Source of the DNA: Acanthosepion lycidas
Lineage: Eukaryota; Mollusca; Cephalopoda; Sepiida; Sepiidae
Reading direction: 5' to 3'
Assembly (NCBI GenBank): GCA_963932145.1
Contig: OZ010578.1
Location: 44,202,904-44,266,903 of the forward strand
DNA length: 64,000 bases
The position numbers were made by a program, and so were the translations under genes. The notes under the pieces are model-generated. The model did not search any database and was not told the origin of the DNA. It saw only the letters and a list, made by a program, of their open reading frames with translations. This document shows positions 36,961 through 48,037 of this stretch, piece after piece; within the stretch, counting starts at the first letter, position 1, and every line of letters begins with the position of its first letter.

Positions 36961-37139
36961 AGAATTTTTTTTTGTTTTTAGCTTTGACCGGAAATCTAAA
37001 ATTCGGTTGAGCACTTTAGAAGGAAAAGCGCGAATTTTTAAACAATTACTGCTGATTCAAAAGCTCTTCTATGAATTGATCGCACCGAGTCACTGGCATA
37101 TTTATTCTAAAATAAATACGTAAAAATTCTCTTCCGGGA

Positions 37140-37260
37140 GCAGATAGCTCAGGGTAATAATCTCCGACTGATGCCAAATCTGTTGGGTTTCAATCCTGGC
37201 TCCAGGCAATCGGATGTCTAGTCACACTGATGAACTGTGATACAGCGAAACAGTCTGTGG
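37140..37260 (+). repeat. tRNA-like sequence (tRNA pseudogene or SINE head)
   Basis: GGAGCAGATAGCTCAGGGTA starts a 5' acceptor half that can pair with GGCTCC near 37209; TGGGTTTCAATCCTGG is a B box. The fold is about 68 bases with a poor anticodon arm. Confidence 0.5.
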
Positions 37261-37394
37261 ATGGCACATATATAGATGATGTCTATATAAAAACAATCAT
37301 AACTTCGCAGCTCTTGCCATATGTGGGGGGTGTATCGACCAAAAAAAGTCACAATTAGTGAAATTCTTAAAAAATAGATAATCATTCCTGACCT

Positions 37395-37846
37395 GCTATC
37401 TAGATTTCAGCCATTTCCCCACCGACGTGACGTGGCTTCTCTCTGTCTTTTCTAAAATATTTTTTGTGGTAACTGTTCTGATGAGCTTTTTTCTTTCGTG
37501 CCTTGACTGCATGGACTTAAGCGTGCTATGGATTGGCAACTAGGTCCCACTGTTTTACTGTTGAGCTAGATAGGTATAACCGTTAGTTATATTATAATAG
37601 TTTCTTTTCACGCACTTCTCGCCTGTGGATTTCCTTTCCGATTTCTTGCTTCCCTGCCAACTACAATTTTCAAAAATCTAAATGCAATGCCAACCCTTAT
37701 CTTCTGTCTTCCTGGATCCTGTTCTTTTATTCTCCTTTTACTCGCCTCTTCTCACTAAAGTTTTCTCGTTCTCTTTAACCTCCTGCAAACCCACTGTGTT
37801 GTGGTGGTATTATTGTTTTGCTTGGGGTGAAATAATTAAAAACATA
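37395..37846 (+). mobile_element. LINE group 1, degenerate 3' end
   Basis: GACGTGGCTTCTCTCTGTCT, then CATGGACTTAAGCGTGCTAT, and the 3' terminus GCTTGGGGTGAAATAATTAA follow the copy at 56545-57505. Frames are destroyed. Confidence 0.65.
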
Positions 37847-39227
37847 TCAAGCGAATTCATAATTTACCACAAACGTAAACAGGGCAACATGATCATTTAC
37901 TGTAGATTAGCTAAATTACTTGCAGGTTTCATCATTGATTAAATTGAAACATGTTCAGGAGAGTGGTATTTTATTTACGGTCAGTGTGTAATAAGCAAAT
38001 GTAGAAAAATTAGCTCAAAAAAGTATCTCAGAAAGTGTGTAAAAATTTAGCGGTTAACGAGCCGGTGAATGGAATTGGTGAACCCTAGCTAAGACAGTCT
38101 GTGATTACTTCACATTAATAGCCTTGGGAAAGGCATGAATCCATTTCTCCCCACCAACTACGCGTTATAGTATGATACCAGAATAGACATTGCACGAAAT
38201 TCACATTAGAAATAAAAGAAACCAGTCCCAGCCACCGAATGCAGAAGTACGTAACCTCGTACCTACATTTGGCATTTGGTAAGAACGTATAGTGGGTCAG
38301 CCAATTTGTATTGGTTATAAATAGAAATAAAAACTGACCTTCTACAATTTTTACAATATCAAATCAAGAGAAATAATCAAGTAGAAGAAATTATGAATTT
38401 GTTCAACAATAAATATTTTTTATAAACACAACAAATACATAATATATAGTGCAAGAGTTGATAAACACAATAGAGTTCTTTGGTGTGTGTTACTGAAATA
38501 ATTTGAGTTACTGTACTGTATGTGTGAAAACGAGAAGGTGTAGTTAGCTATATTTGTTTTTATAGGAAAATTAAACAGTTGTTTTTGTTTTTTGTATTAA
38601 ATAGAAAAAAGTATTATTCTTGACTCACTGATTGTTATAGAGTTATCGCTCATTAACCAGAGATTCTTCTTGTGGAATAGAATATTTTGTGGGAGTGAGT
38701 GTTAAGCCTGGAAATGGTTGACAAGGTTTGTTGTTATATTGAAGATAAAGTTCAGCTCCTTTGCTGTGTTGATTTCCAATGAAGTCAAGTGAATTGGTTC
38801 AATATCTTAAGTCGCGTCGAAGTTTCGTTTTTATTAGTTCTCTTGGTCACGTGGTGAGGCTCGTGAACATGTTTACATTTTATGGCGTCAACTAGAGGTC
38901 AAAATTTGGGTCGGTACCTTCGGACGTACTTGACGACACCTAATTAATATTTTACAACCAATCAAAATACATCAGTTGTTATATTTAGTTGGGAGCCTCT
39001 ATGTGTTTAACTTGCACAGAATTTAAGATTTAAAAAAATGTAGGAATCTGATTCTACAAACGAGAATGTTGAATAGATGGATATATAAACAACAGACTCA
39101 AAGACGATTTTGGCAGTTCTCTCTCAGACAGTACAGGTAAATGTAATGTCCACGTATTGGATCCGATGGTTTGAGGCGACGGAGGGGCTTGCAACTAGCG
39201 AAATATTACCCATAAATAAAATGTTAT
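37847..39227. other. Unassigned DNA with a SINE A scrap
   Basis: A short SINE A body fragment lies at about 38095-38165 (CCTTGGGAAAGGCATGAATC). Nothing else was recognised. Confidence 0.45.
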
Positions 39228-39815
39228 TTAATGAAGATTCAAGTCTCGTGTTATCGTTTTGCCATGGCGCAAATAGTAGAGCAGTCGGTCCCTTTTAGTG
39301 ATGTAAGGCAGTTTTGCTTGAATGCAGGGATAGCAATTTGACCCCGTAAAAATTACTGAAATCGCTTAGAGTTGTCCGAGAAAATGGGAAAAAGTAAAAT
39401 TCTTTTGGATTTTGTCATTCAAACGGACCATCCGTTCCAAGAAACCATATCAAGTCTTTGGAAAGAAAGAGAGAGAAACAAAAAATTATTGGATAGTGGA
39501 TGCGATTGTTCCAACCGACTACGTGATGAGAGCAAAAAGAAGGATAAACATGTGGAATTTGCCAGAGAACTGAAAAATAACGGAAGATATGGGTGACGGT
39601 TATCGTTGAAGAGGTTAGAATGTTCCTGAAGAAGCAGGCAAAAAGATAAAAAAAAGGGAACCTAAAAATCAGAGGTAGATTTGAAACCATTCAGATAAGC
39701 ATATCGGCAAAAATATTGAGTAAAGTTATTTTTAAGTTAAAGAGAACAACCAGATGCAAGGGGACATGATAAGACAACAACAACAACAATAATAATAGTA
39801 ATAATATTAATAAAT
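39228..39815 (+). pseudogene. LINE group 2 C-terminal ORF remnant, best copy
   Basis: Conceptual reading gives LDFVIQTDHPFQE, then CDCSNRLRDESKKKDKHVEF, ARELKNN, and after a frame change LKIRGRFETIQISISAKILSK. This order matches the C-terminus of non-LTR retrotransposon polyproteins often annotated R2- or jockey-like (WDFVIQTDH...RARRPD...DFAVP...ARELKK). An AAC/AATAAT-rich tail at 39776-39815 is typical of a LINE 3' end. Clade not settled. Confidence 0.65.
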
Positions 39816-39824
39816 AAATAATTG

Positions 39825-40105
39825 GACAGTCAAGTCTCTTTAGTCCTGTAAGGGAGTCTTACTTGGGCACGGGGTTTAACAATTTGGCCGACTTAAACCG
39901 CTTAGAATTTGAAGAAAAATATAATATGACTGAATAGGAAGCATTGGTAATTGTGCAAACGATTTGAATTTAATCACGCAAATCCCAAATGAAAGAGCAG
40001 AAGATACCCAAGAAGAAGGCTAAAAAAGTAAAATTATTTGCGATTTTATCATTCAAATGGATGATCCATTCCAAGAGACCAAATCAAGTCAATGAAAACA
40101 AAGAG
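39825..40105 (+). mobile_element. LINE group 2 remnant, copy 3
   Basis: CCTGTAAGGGAGTCTTACTT, ACCGCTTAGAATTTG and CATTCCAAGAGACCAAATCA align with the two other copies. It has a large insertion relative to them. Confidence 0.55.
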
Positions 40106-40129
40106 GAAACAATTTACACCATTTATATT

Positions 40130-40360
40130 ATTCGAACTGTTCTCATTTTTATTGTCATATTCATGACGTTTCGGCTGTTGTAAGCTCCGGCCTTCTTCAG
40201 CTGATATTTGTTGGAATTTCGAACCAAACCCTTTATTTAACCGAAGGGGTAGATTGTTCTAATTTCACGTGCCATATTTTTAGATATCTCAGTTTATTTA
40301 ATTCCCCTTGATAAATCAACTCTCTGCTGTGATCAGGGATTGAACTCACAATTCTTAAAA
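40130..40360 (-). mobile_element. SINE family B, minus strand
   Basis: The reversed tail TTTCGGCTGTTGTAAGCTCC, then GCCTTCTTCAGCTGATATT, and the body GGGGTAGATTGTTCTAATTT run as far as the reversed B box GGATTGAACTCACAATTCTT. Confidence 0.7.
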
Positions 40361-40444
40361 TTAAAAACAAAATTATTTATAAAAACGAATTGTAAGAAAT
40401 AGTTACTGTGACATTAGGTTTAAAGTCCCCCATATTCACTCACT

Positions 40445-40635
40445 AATGTCCCCAAGTGGATAAAAGCGTTGGTTGATTGATCCAAAAATGTGACTTGATC
40501 CAAAGAGTTGTGAGTTCGATCCCGAGCCACAAAAGAGAGAACAAACATTTGGACTTGAGTTACCAAGGGCAAATGACTGAAATGGCACGTGAAAATAGTT
40601 ACAATGCTTCATCTCAGAAATATTGACGGATGCTG
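40445..40635 (+). mobile_element. SINE family B, plus strand (inverted partner)
   Basis: AAGTGGATAAAAGCGTTGGT and GTTGTGAGTTCGATCCC give A and B boxes. It jumps to the 3' end CATCTCAGAAATATTGAC, so the middle is deleted. With the minus copy 85 bases upstream it can form a stem. Confidence 0.65.
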
Positions 40636-40639
40636 AAAG

Positions 40640-40800
40640 GGGAAACAAACTGTCAGTGGATATGGTTGATCCAGTTGATCAGCTGAAAGGAATTTGTCAG
40701 AGAACTGAAAAAGATTATGAAATATCAGGGTGACTGGGACGATTAGATTGTTCCCGAAGGGCATGACAACCCCCACCCCCCCCAAAAAAAAACAACAAAA
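40640..40800 (+). mobile_element. LINE group 2 remnant, short
   Basis: TTTGTCAGAGAACTGAAAAA and then GGGTGACTGGGACGATTAGA match 39560-39620. The tail is (CAAAAAAAA)n. Confidence 0.4.
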
Positions 40801-40909
40801 AAAAAACAACAAAAAAAAAACAACAAAAAAAAACAACAAAAAAAAAGGACATAACTGAAACTACCCGAGACCAACCAAATTTTAAATGGCGTAAAACTTC
40901 AATGATTAA

Positions 40910-40910
<1 letters not shown>

Positions 40911-40940
<30 letters not shown>

Positions 40941-40968
40941 CTTCTTCTTCTTCTTCTTCTTCTTCTTC
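40911..40968. repeat. (CTT)n microsatellite
   Basis: About 19 perfect CTT units. Confidence 0.95.
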
Positions 40969-41099
40969 GTTGTTTTCAGTGGTGAAAAAAAAAAGCAACT
41001 ATCGATCGTCTTTATGCAAGTTATTAATTCAAGGATGATATCTGTCTGAAAATCGTGAATTCGCAGATAAATATGTCGTGTGTGTCTTCTTCGTTAACG

Positions 41100-41265
41100 C
41101 TTGGTAATACTAAGTGCTGTAAGGTTGGATGTGCGGGTGGTGGAGAGCCGAGTCCCAATTCCCGTTAGGTTCATTATATTCTCTTACGCGCAAATACACC
41201 TCTTCTCCCCAAGCTATGATTTAAATTAGTAAGATTCGTATCAGTAAAACATTATCATATAAAAA
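41100..41265 (+). mobile_element. SINE family A with 5S-like junction, internally deleted
   Basis: GGTAATACTAAGTGCTGTAA corresponds to the 5S rRNA 3' end. It joins directly to GGATGTGCGGGTGGTG and then to GAGAGCCGAG, skipping part of the tRNA-like head. The body ends around ATTATCATAT. Confidence 0.6.
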
Positions 41266-41324
41266 AAGAAGAAAAAAAAAAAAGAATGCGTACAAAATAT
41301 TTACAATTTCTCTAGGCTTACAGT

Positions 41325-41690
41325 CACATCACGTTGAAATACTAATTCTCGTATGATCACCGAAGTTAAGAAACGTCGAGCCTGATCAGTATCTAGATGG
41401 GTGACCGCTTCGAAATATCAGGTGCTATAAGGTGGGATGTGCGGGTGATGTAATGGATAATAGCTCGGAAGTGTCATTCGGAGAGCCGAGTTCAAAATTC
41501 CCTTTGGGTTCACTTACGCGTAAATACCCTTGGGAAAGGTATGAGTCCACCTCTTCTTCCCCCAGCTATTGATTAATTATTAAGACTTGTATCACAAAAC
41601 AATTATCTCACAATCATTGCAAAGTAAAAAAATATTTTCTAGTTTTAAATAACCTGAAAATGGTTGATAAGCCGTAGAAAATTATTCGAT
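41325..41690 (+). mobile_element. Composite SINE: 5S rRNA-like head plus tRNA-like SINE family A
   Basis: Bases 41355-41430 follow 5S rRNA: GATCACCGAAGTTAAGAAAC, GTCGAGCCTGATCAGTATCT, AGATGGGTGACCGC, ATATCAGGTGCTATAAGG. The segment includes the internal control region of a 5S promoter. Within a few bases it continues into the tRNA-like head (GTGCGGGTGATGTAATGGAT; GAGAGCCGAGTTCAAAATTC) and the usual family A body and tail ending GGTTGATAAGCC. Two promoter types in series are rare; 5S-tRNA SINEs are known in a few animals. Confidence 0.75.
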
Positions 41691-41734
41691 AAGGTGTAAG
41701 ATTGTTTACATAGATTCTATACTTCACTTAAAGA

Positions 41735-42050
41735 AATAAGAAGACAGAAGGCATGGTCGTCAGAAAAAGAGAGAACTGTAAGTTTGAATTGTCCGTTGGG
41801 GACATCAAATAGGTACAGAAATTTAACTGTCAGGGTAGTGTAGTAATAGACGACAAAAAATGGGACACAGAAATCGGAAGGTGCAAAGGAATAGTGGAAG
41901 ATGTCTTCCAGAATGTAAGCAAAGTATTAGGAGAAACAAAGAGAAGCAATTGAATTGCTATGTAATATCTTATATTTTATATAGCATTGAATTCTGAACG
42001 ATTTCCTAACAGATGAAGAAGAAATTTGAGGCAACAGAGATGTAGTTCTA
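41735..42050 (+). pseudogene. RTE-type LINE reverse-transcriptase C-terminal fragment
   Basis: Reading gives VRKRENCKFELSVGDIK, VQKFNCQGSVVIDDKKWDTE, IGRCKGIVEDVFQNVSKVL, the pattern VxKFxYLGSxIxxDGxxxxEIxxRI of RTE-type LINEs just after the RT palm. After a shift it runs into the block that seeds the minisatellite at 42051. Confidence 0.65.
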
Positions 42051-42763
42051 CCGACGAATACTTATAATATCATGGACGGAAACCGACGAATGCTAAGAAT
42101 ATTATAGACGGAAAGCAACGAATGCTAAGAATATCATGGACGGAAACCGAGGAATGATAAGATTATCATGGACGGAGACCGACGAATGCTAAGAATACCA
42201 TGGACGGAAACCGACGAATGCTAATAATATTTTGGACGGAAATCGACGAATGCTAAGGATATCATAAACGGAGACCGACGAATGCTAAGAATGTCATGGA
42301 CGGAAACCAACGAACGTTAAGAATATTATGGACAGAAATCAACGAATATTAAGGATATCATGGACGGAAACCGATGAATGCTAAGGATATCATGGACGGA
42401 AACCGATGAATGCTAAGGATATCATGGACGGAAACAGATGAATGCTATGGATATCATGAACGGAAACAGATGAATGCTAAGGATATCATGGACGGAAACC
42501 GATGAATGCTAAGGATATCATGGACGGAAACCGATGAATGCTAAGGATATCATGGACGGCAACCGATGAATGCTAAGGATATCATGGACGGAAACAGATG
42601 AATGCTATGGATATCATGAACGGAAACAGATGAATGCTAAGGATATCATGAACGGAAACAGGTGAATGCTAAGGATATCATGGACGGAAACAGATAAATG
42701 CTAAGGATATAATGAACGGAAACAGATGAATGCTAAGGATATCATGGACGGAAACCGACGAAC
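42051..42763. repeat. 32-bp minisatellite, about 22 copies, derived from LINE RT coding sequence
   Basis: The unit CGACGAATGCTAAGAATATC plus ATGGACGGAAAC repeats with a few variant lineages (CGAC and AGAT start types). In frame it reads RRMLRISWTE, which in the intact LINE directly follows the segment at 41735-42050. Because 32 is not divisible by 3 the array has no coding capacity. Confidence 0.9.
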
Positions 42764-43569
42764 CTTCCCCACCAAAAAAAAAAAAAAAATAGAATACATA
42801 TATAAAAAAATTACATTCAGACAAGGTCAAGGCATCACCAGAACCCACGAGAAAGATTATGAGTATAATGAAGAAAGATGACAATTGACTTTTGACTTGA
42901 AGAGGTCAAAATTGAAACAAAGCAGAAGAAATCGGAAGGAGTTCGAAGGTTTCATGGCTTTAAAGTTAAGGTCAACAATATATTATCTTATTTAAAATGT
43001 CCCATGATGCACTTAACGATGTTAGTTTGAAGATGGCTGATTTGAAATCATTTATCTTTCAAGATTTTAGCAAGAAAAAAATGTTTGTAAAATAGTGGAA
43101 AGTATACACTTCTCGTAATGACTTCGGTGTTCATGGTTTCCGACCAGACAAATCATCGTTCGCTTAAATCGAGAATCGCCTGCTTGTTAATTCTTTCATT
43201 TATATAAAGGGGAGATAACTAGTGGAAGGACGGAGAAAAATGAGCTATTACCTGCTCACTGAAAATCGATCGGAACAAATAAGTGTTAAGACGCGGCTCT
43301 TACCAACTAAAGGCTCTTTATTTTTTCTTCTTTCTGATTGGTTAATAATGAGCGTATTATTATCTGCGGGACTAAGAAAAAAAAAAAAAAAAAGGAAAAA
43401 GAAATAAAGGTTACTTTTAGTCGACGACAGCACTTTAAACGCGTTTCAAATCAATAAATTGACTATTTCGTCGCATTTCCATTTACCGATTCAATTCTTT
43501 CTCGTTATTGAACAATGAAGTTAGAAATTGGGAAAGACGTTACAGAACAGGACAAAGTCGACAGAAGCA

Positions 43570-43571
<2 letters not shown>
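42764..43571. other. Unassigned DNA
   Basis: It contains AAAGGGGAGATAACT near 43207. No gene was recognised. Confidence 0.4.

Positions 43572-43617
<46 letters not shown>
43572..43617. repeat. (TA)n microsatellite
   Basis: Direct reading. Confidence 0.95.
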
Positions 43618-43622
<5 letters not shown>

Positions 43623-44485
43623 AGGAACTGAACGTGTTTCTGTCAAAAAGCTCGGCTCATGCAATTCGTTCAACTGTTCTTGCCACCCAGGAACCGAACT
43701 GCTGTCTGAGAATTATGTGCTGACCCCCACAAACCAAAAGCCAGGAAAAAGGAATATTTCACTAAGATAAGGATTACTTACTTTTCATGAAACGTCAATT
43801 AGATATGAACAATTCTGGTAAGATATTATTAAACGAATTTAATATCTTATTATAATTCTGCTTCTTTCTCCTTTAATTTCTTAGTACTTACGTTACGTCC
43901 TGTCTTAAATAATGGACTATTCCATTTTGATGTCGTGGAATATTATACTTCTGCTTGTCATATTATAATTTTGCATGTTCCTTAGTGAGTGATTGAATTA
44001 GTATGTACGTTATACCTTGCAAATAATGGCCTATTCCGATTTCATCGTGTGGAAAGACAGAAAAGACATATCAGAGACGCTGTCTAGTTTTAGTGAGAAA
44101 AAGAAAGACGAGGCAACAACGCTGTCAGGTGTTTAAGGTCTGCTCTAGTGAAACTTGTCAATTTCAGATCTTTTCATTTGTACCCTCTTACTTCTTTAAA
44201 TAATTAATCTCATTCATATTGATGATTTTATTGTCTTGTTTTCTTAAAGTACTTAAGCGCAAATATTTAACAATGCAACTAGCGAATTTCCACAAATATA
44301 ACGAGCTGATTCAATAATTAACTTAAAAATCATGATTCATCAGAAAATTTGAATACATATATATATAAGCAAACATTTCGATAGAGTGAAACGCGAGCAT
44401 TAGGCCGAAATTTGTCTATCTCTTTCTAAGTCATGACAATCTACATTTATTCTATTTATAAGTCTTGATAGATAGATATATAGAT
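43618..44485. other. AT-rich intergenic DNA, nothing recognised
   Basis: A locally repeated block around 43900-43935 and 44015-44050 (AATAATGGMCTATTCC) suggests an old duplication. Confidence 0.4.
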
Positions 44486-44545
<60 letters not shown>

Positions 44546-44676
44546 AATATTGATAGATATAGATAGAAAAATACTACAAAAAAGTTATGAACAGAATGAG
44601 ATAGATAGATAGATAGGATAACACGGTAATTGGAATTATGTGTGTGTGTGTTTGTGTGTCTGTGTGTGTGTGTGTG
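44486..44676. repeat. (GA)n, (GATA)n and (TG)n microsatellites
   Basis: (GA)n at 44488-44541, interrupted GATA units, then (TG)n at 44640-44676. Confidence 0.9.
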
Positions 44677-44884
44677 CAAATATATAGAAAAATAGGAAAG
44701 AAGCGTTAGGTTAATAATCCGAAGTTCTTTAGTATTTTTGTTTTTATTTTTAAAAAACAGTGCTCAATACGCAAGTAGAGCCTAAATTATGCTTCCATCG
44801 CTACATAAGAATCTCATGTTTCAAAAACAGAAGCCAAAACTTTAATTCAATTATAGAAATTAAATTGAATTGAAGTAGACAAAT

Positions 44885-44946
44885 CTGTTTCATCCTCAAG
44901 CGAATTTTGGAAAAAAAAATCCAAAATTCGCTTGAGCATGAAACAG
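44885..44946. repeat. 27-bp near-perfect hairpin
   Basis: CTGTTTCATCCTCAAGCGAA at 44885 is mirrored by TTCGCTTGAGCATGAAACAG ending at 44946, with one mismatch and an A8 loop. Confidence 0.9.
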
Positions 44947-44979
44947 CATGTCACCTCTGAAGGTTGGCTTCAATATTCA

Positions 44980-44982
<3 letters not shown>

Positions 44983-45052
<70 letters not shown>

Positions 45053-45423
45053 CGAATAGTATCTTATAAGCGCAAATCCTTTCTAGTCTATCGAAAGTTC
45101 ATATCTGTTCAGTTTCGTACCAAATACGAAAATACGAACAACAATAAAAAAAAAAATTAAAAAAAAAAATTTCAAAAGAAGTAATGGATTTTTATTAATC
45201 CGACGGATTTTATCAGTTTAAACTTTATTTTTAGTGGATGCCCATATTTGAGCAGACGCTCCGTTTATTTATTAAACAGTATATTTATTGATTTATTTAC
45301 TTTCATCTAAGGGTCTTCATTTTTGAGAAATCTTATTTGAATATATGTCGGATTAATAAATGAAAATTAATTACTTTAGAAATTACGGTTAGAAGTTTGG
45401 TATAAAACTGAACAGATATGAAC

Positions 45424-45489
<66 letters not shown>
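44983..45489. repeat. Inverted pair of sequence blocks with (TA)n on both outer sides
   Basis: (TA)n at 44983-45051 and 45427-45489 enclose 29-bp arms (AGTTCATATCTGTTCAGTTT at 45096; its complement ends at 45424, two mismatches). The 270-base spacer has no gene. Confidence 0.75.
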
Positions 45490-45490
<1 letters not shown>

Positions 45491-45599
45491 TCGACTCTCC
45501 CGTCGAATTCGACGTATGAGGGTCAAGCAGATCAGTTCCTAGGAAACAGCCCGACAAGAGCATATGAGATTTGATTATAGTGGTGAAGGTTTCGTGCAG

Positions 45600-46034
<435 letters not shown>

Positions 46035-46215
46035 AAAGCCAAAACAAAATATGCTCATACAACGTGATTTCACAAAACGTAAAAACTAAAAAACTAAAAC
46101 TAAAAAAAAAAAGTTTTGTTTCATTTATCACTATCGACAAAGAAATCCAGATTATGAATTAAACATTTTTTTCACTTTTAAGAAATCACATCGTATTGAC
46201 TGATTTGTTTTTTTT

Positions 46216-46490
46216 ACAGTTTATCAACCCTTTGTTGGTTATTTAAAGCCGACACATATTTTTGATTGTAAGAATATTTTTGAGGGAATATTGCATTAAC
46301 AGTTCTGTGAGAATAGCAATGATTTTTCCCGATACAAGTTCTAATATTTAACCCATAACTGGAGGCGGAAACGGATGCATACCAATCTGAAGGGTATTTT
46401 CGCGTAAGTGAATGTAACGAACCCGACCAGAATTCGAAATCGGTCCGCTGATTTCGCATTCAGAGTCGCTATCAATCAAGTCGTATGAGC
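46216..46490 (-). mobile_element. SINE family A, minus strand
   Basis: It starts with the reversed 3' end AGTTTATCAACCCTTTGTTG and GTTATTTAAAGCC. It continues through GCGTAAGTGAATGTAACGAA and the reversed B box AATTCGAAATCGGTCCGCTG. Confidence 0.7.
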
Positions 46491-46594
46491 ATATTTGCTT
46501 TAGCTTCCACAGGGGGGAGGGGGTTAATTTACAATTAACTTTCATAGCAAACTCAGCACCCTATGAACTTAAAAAAAAAACACAAAAAAACTTT

Positions 46595-47175
46595 GCGTCA
46601 GAAACAAAGAAAAGGGGACCGAACTGTTATGTGATATCAGTCCTCCTATATGACAGTGAATGCTGGACAATCTCCTCAGAGATGAAGAAGAGATTTGGAG
46701 CAACAGAAACAAAGAGTACGGAACTGTTATGTGATATCAGTCCTCCTATATGGCTGTGAATGCTGGACAATCTCCTCACAGATGAAGAAGAGACTTGAAT
46801 CAACAGAAATATGGTTCTATAGCAGGAAGAATATATATAGAATATAGAATACTATAGACCGCACATGTGAGCGACGATGAAGTTTTTGAGAAAATGGAAA
46901 CAAAAAGGACACTTATGCTTGACATTAGAAAGAGACAGCTGGAATTTCTAGGTTACATCATGAGAAAAGTGGGCTTGGAAAATTTGATACTCACAGACTG
47001 AGGGCAAGAGGAGCAGAGGAAAACAATGCATAACCTACCTAGCGAGTTTGAGGAAATCGATAGCAAAACAGGGTTTAGGAGAGATATCTAAAATGCAAAA
47101 ATTTAAGAGCTGCAAAGGACAGGTAATTGTGGAGACGCATGATCGTCAACGCCCTGAAGGGATACGACACATAGA
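46595..47175 (+). pseudogene. RTE-type LINE C-terminal remnant with internal duplication
   Basis: The translation contains LLYGCECWTISSQMKKRLES, EIWFYSRK, a shift, HVSDDEVFEKMETKRTLMLD, IRKRQLEFLGYIMRKVGLEN, and later ASLRKSIAKQGLGEISKMQK. This is the thumb and C-terminal part of RTE-type LINE proteins. The first 95 bases (TGTTATGTGATATCAGTCCT to the LLYG...MKK block) are duplicated in tandem at 46620 and 46727. Confidence 0.75.
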
Positions 47176-47262
47176 TCCACCGATTTTTTTCTTTTTTTTT
47201 TTTTTTACTTTTAGTATTAGGAACAATTCTACGTAGTCGTTGTTTCTAAAATTTATTAAAAA

Positions 47263-47622
47263 ACGAAAAATGTAAAGAAAAACAATAGAAAAGAGAAACA
47301 AAAAGCAAAAAAAAAAAAAAAAGAAAAAGTAAAAAATAAAAATAAAATAAACGAAAAAAGAAAGAAAATAAAAATAAACGAAAAATAAAATAAGAAAAGA
47401 AAAAGTAAATACAATAAACGGAAAGAAAAAAGAAAAGAAAAAGAATGAAAAGAAAAGAAAAAGGAAAATAAACGAAAAAATAAAAAAAATAAATAAACGA
47501 AAACTAAAAAATAAAATAAAAAGTAAATAAAATAAACGGAAAAAGAAAAGAAAAGAATAAGCAAAGAAAAGAAAAGGAAGAAGAAGAAAAAAAGAAAAGA
47601 AAAGAAAAGAAAAGAAAAAGAT
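47263..47622. repeat. A-rich low-complexity tract
   Basis: Only A with scattered G, T and C (AAATAAACGAAAAAGAAAAG type). Open frames on the complement are compositional artefacts. Confidence 0.9.
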
Positions 47623-47979
47623 TCTTCATTTCAAAGATTCAAGCATCGTTGCAAGTAAAACGGCCATGACAGTTTAGAGCTTTTTAGCCGCCCAAACTGA
47701 AATTGCCCCCGCACTCAGCCAAGATCTCTGACAGTTAAATCGAGAACTCAAGCGAATTTTCATCTGAGATTTCGCCAACAGATGAAAGAAATTCACTCCG
47801 ACCCCACCCTAAAATTTCTATGTCATTTGCCACTCACGTCATTCCCACCCCACGAAAAGTCGCACATCAACGTTAAACAGAACTGATTTGCAGGGTCAAG
47901 AGGTTTTCACTTCGATCGATATTTTCATAAGGATTTCAATACGAAACAGCTCTCTGATATTGCAGTTAATTTTCATTTT
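47623..47979. other. Unassigned DNA
   Basis: No gene or family recognised. Confidence 0.4.
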
Positions 47980-47987
47980 CTCTCTCT

Positions 47988-48025
<38 letters not shown>

Positions 48026-48037
48026 GCGTGTGTGTGT
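47980..48037. repeat. (CT)n(GT)n microsatellite
   Basis: Direct reading. Confidence 0.9.

Noticed and set aside
47256-47564. 102-codon minus-strand frame rich in Phe, looking like membrane segments
   Set aside because: It is the complement of an A-rich low-complexity tract; hydrophobicity is compositional.
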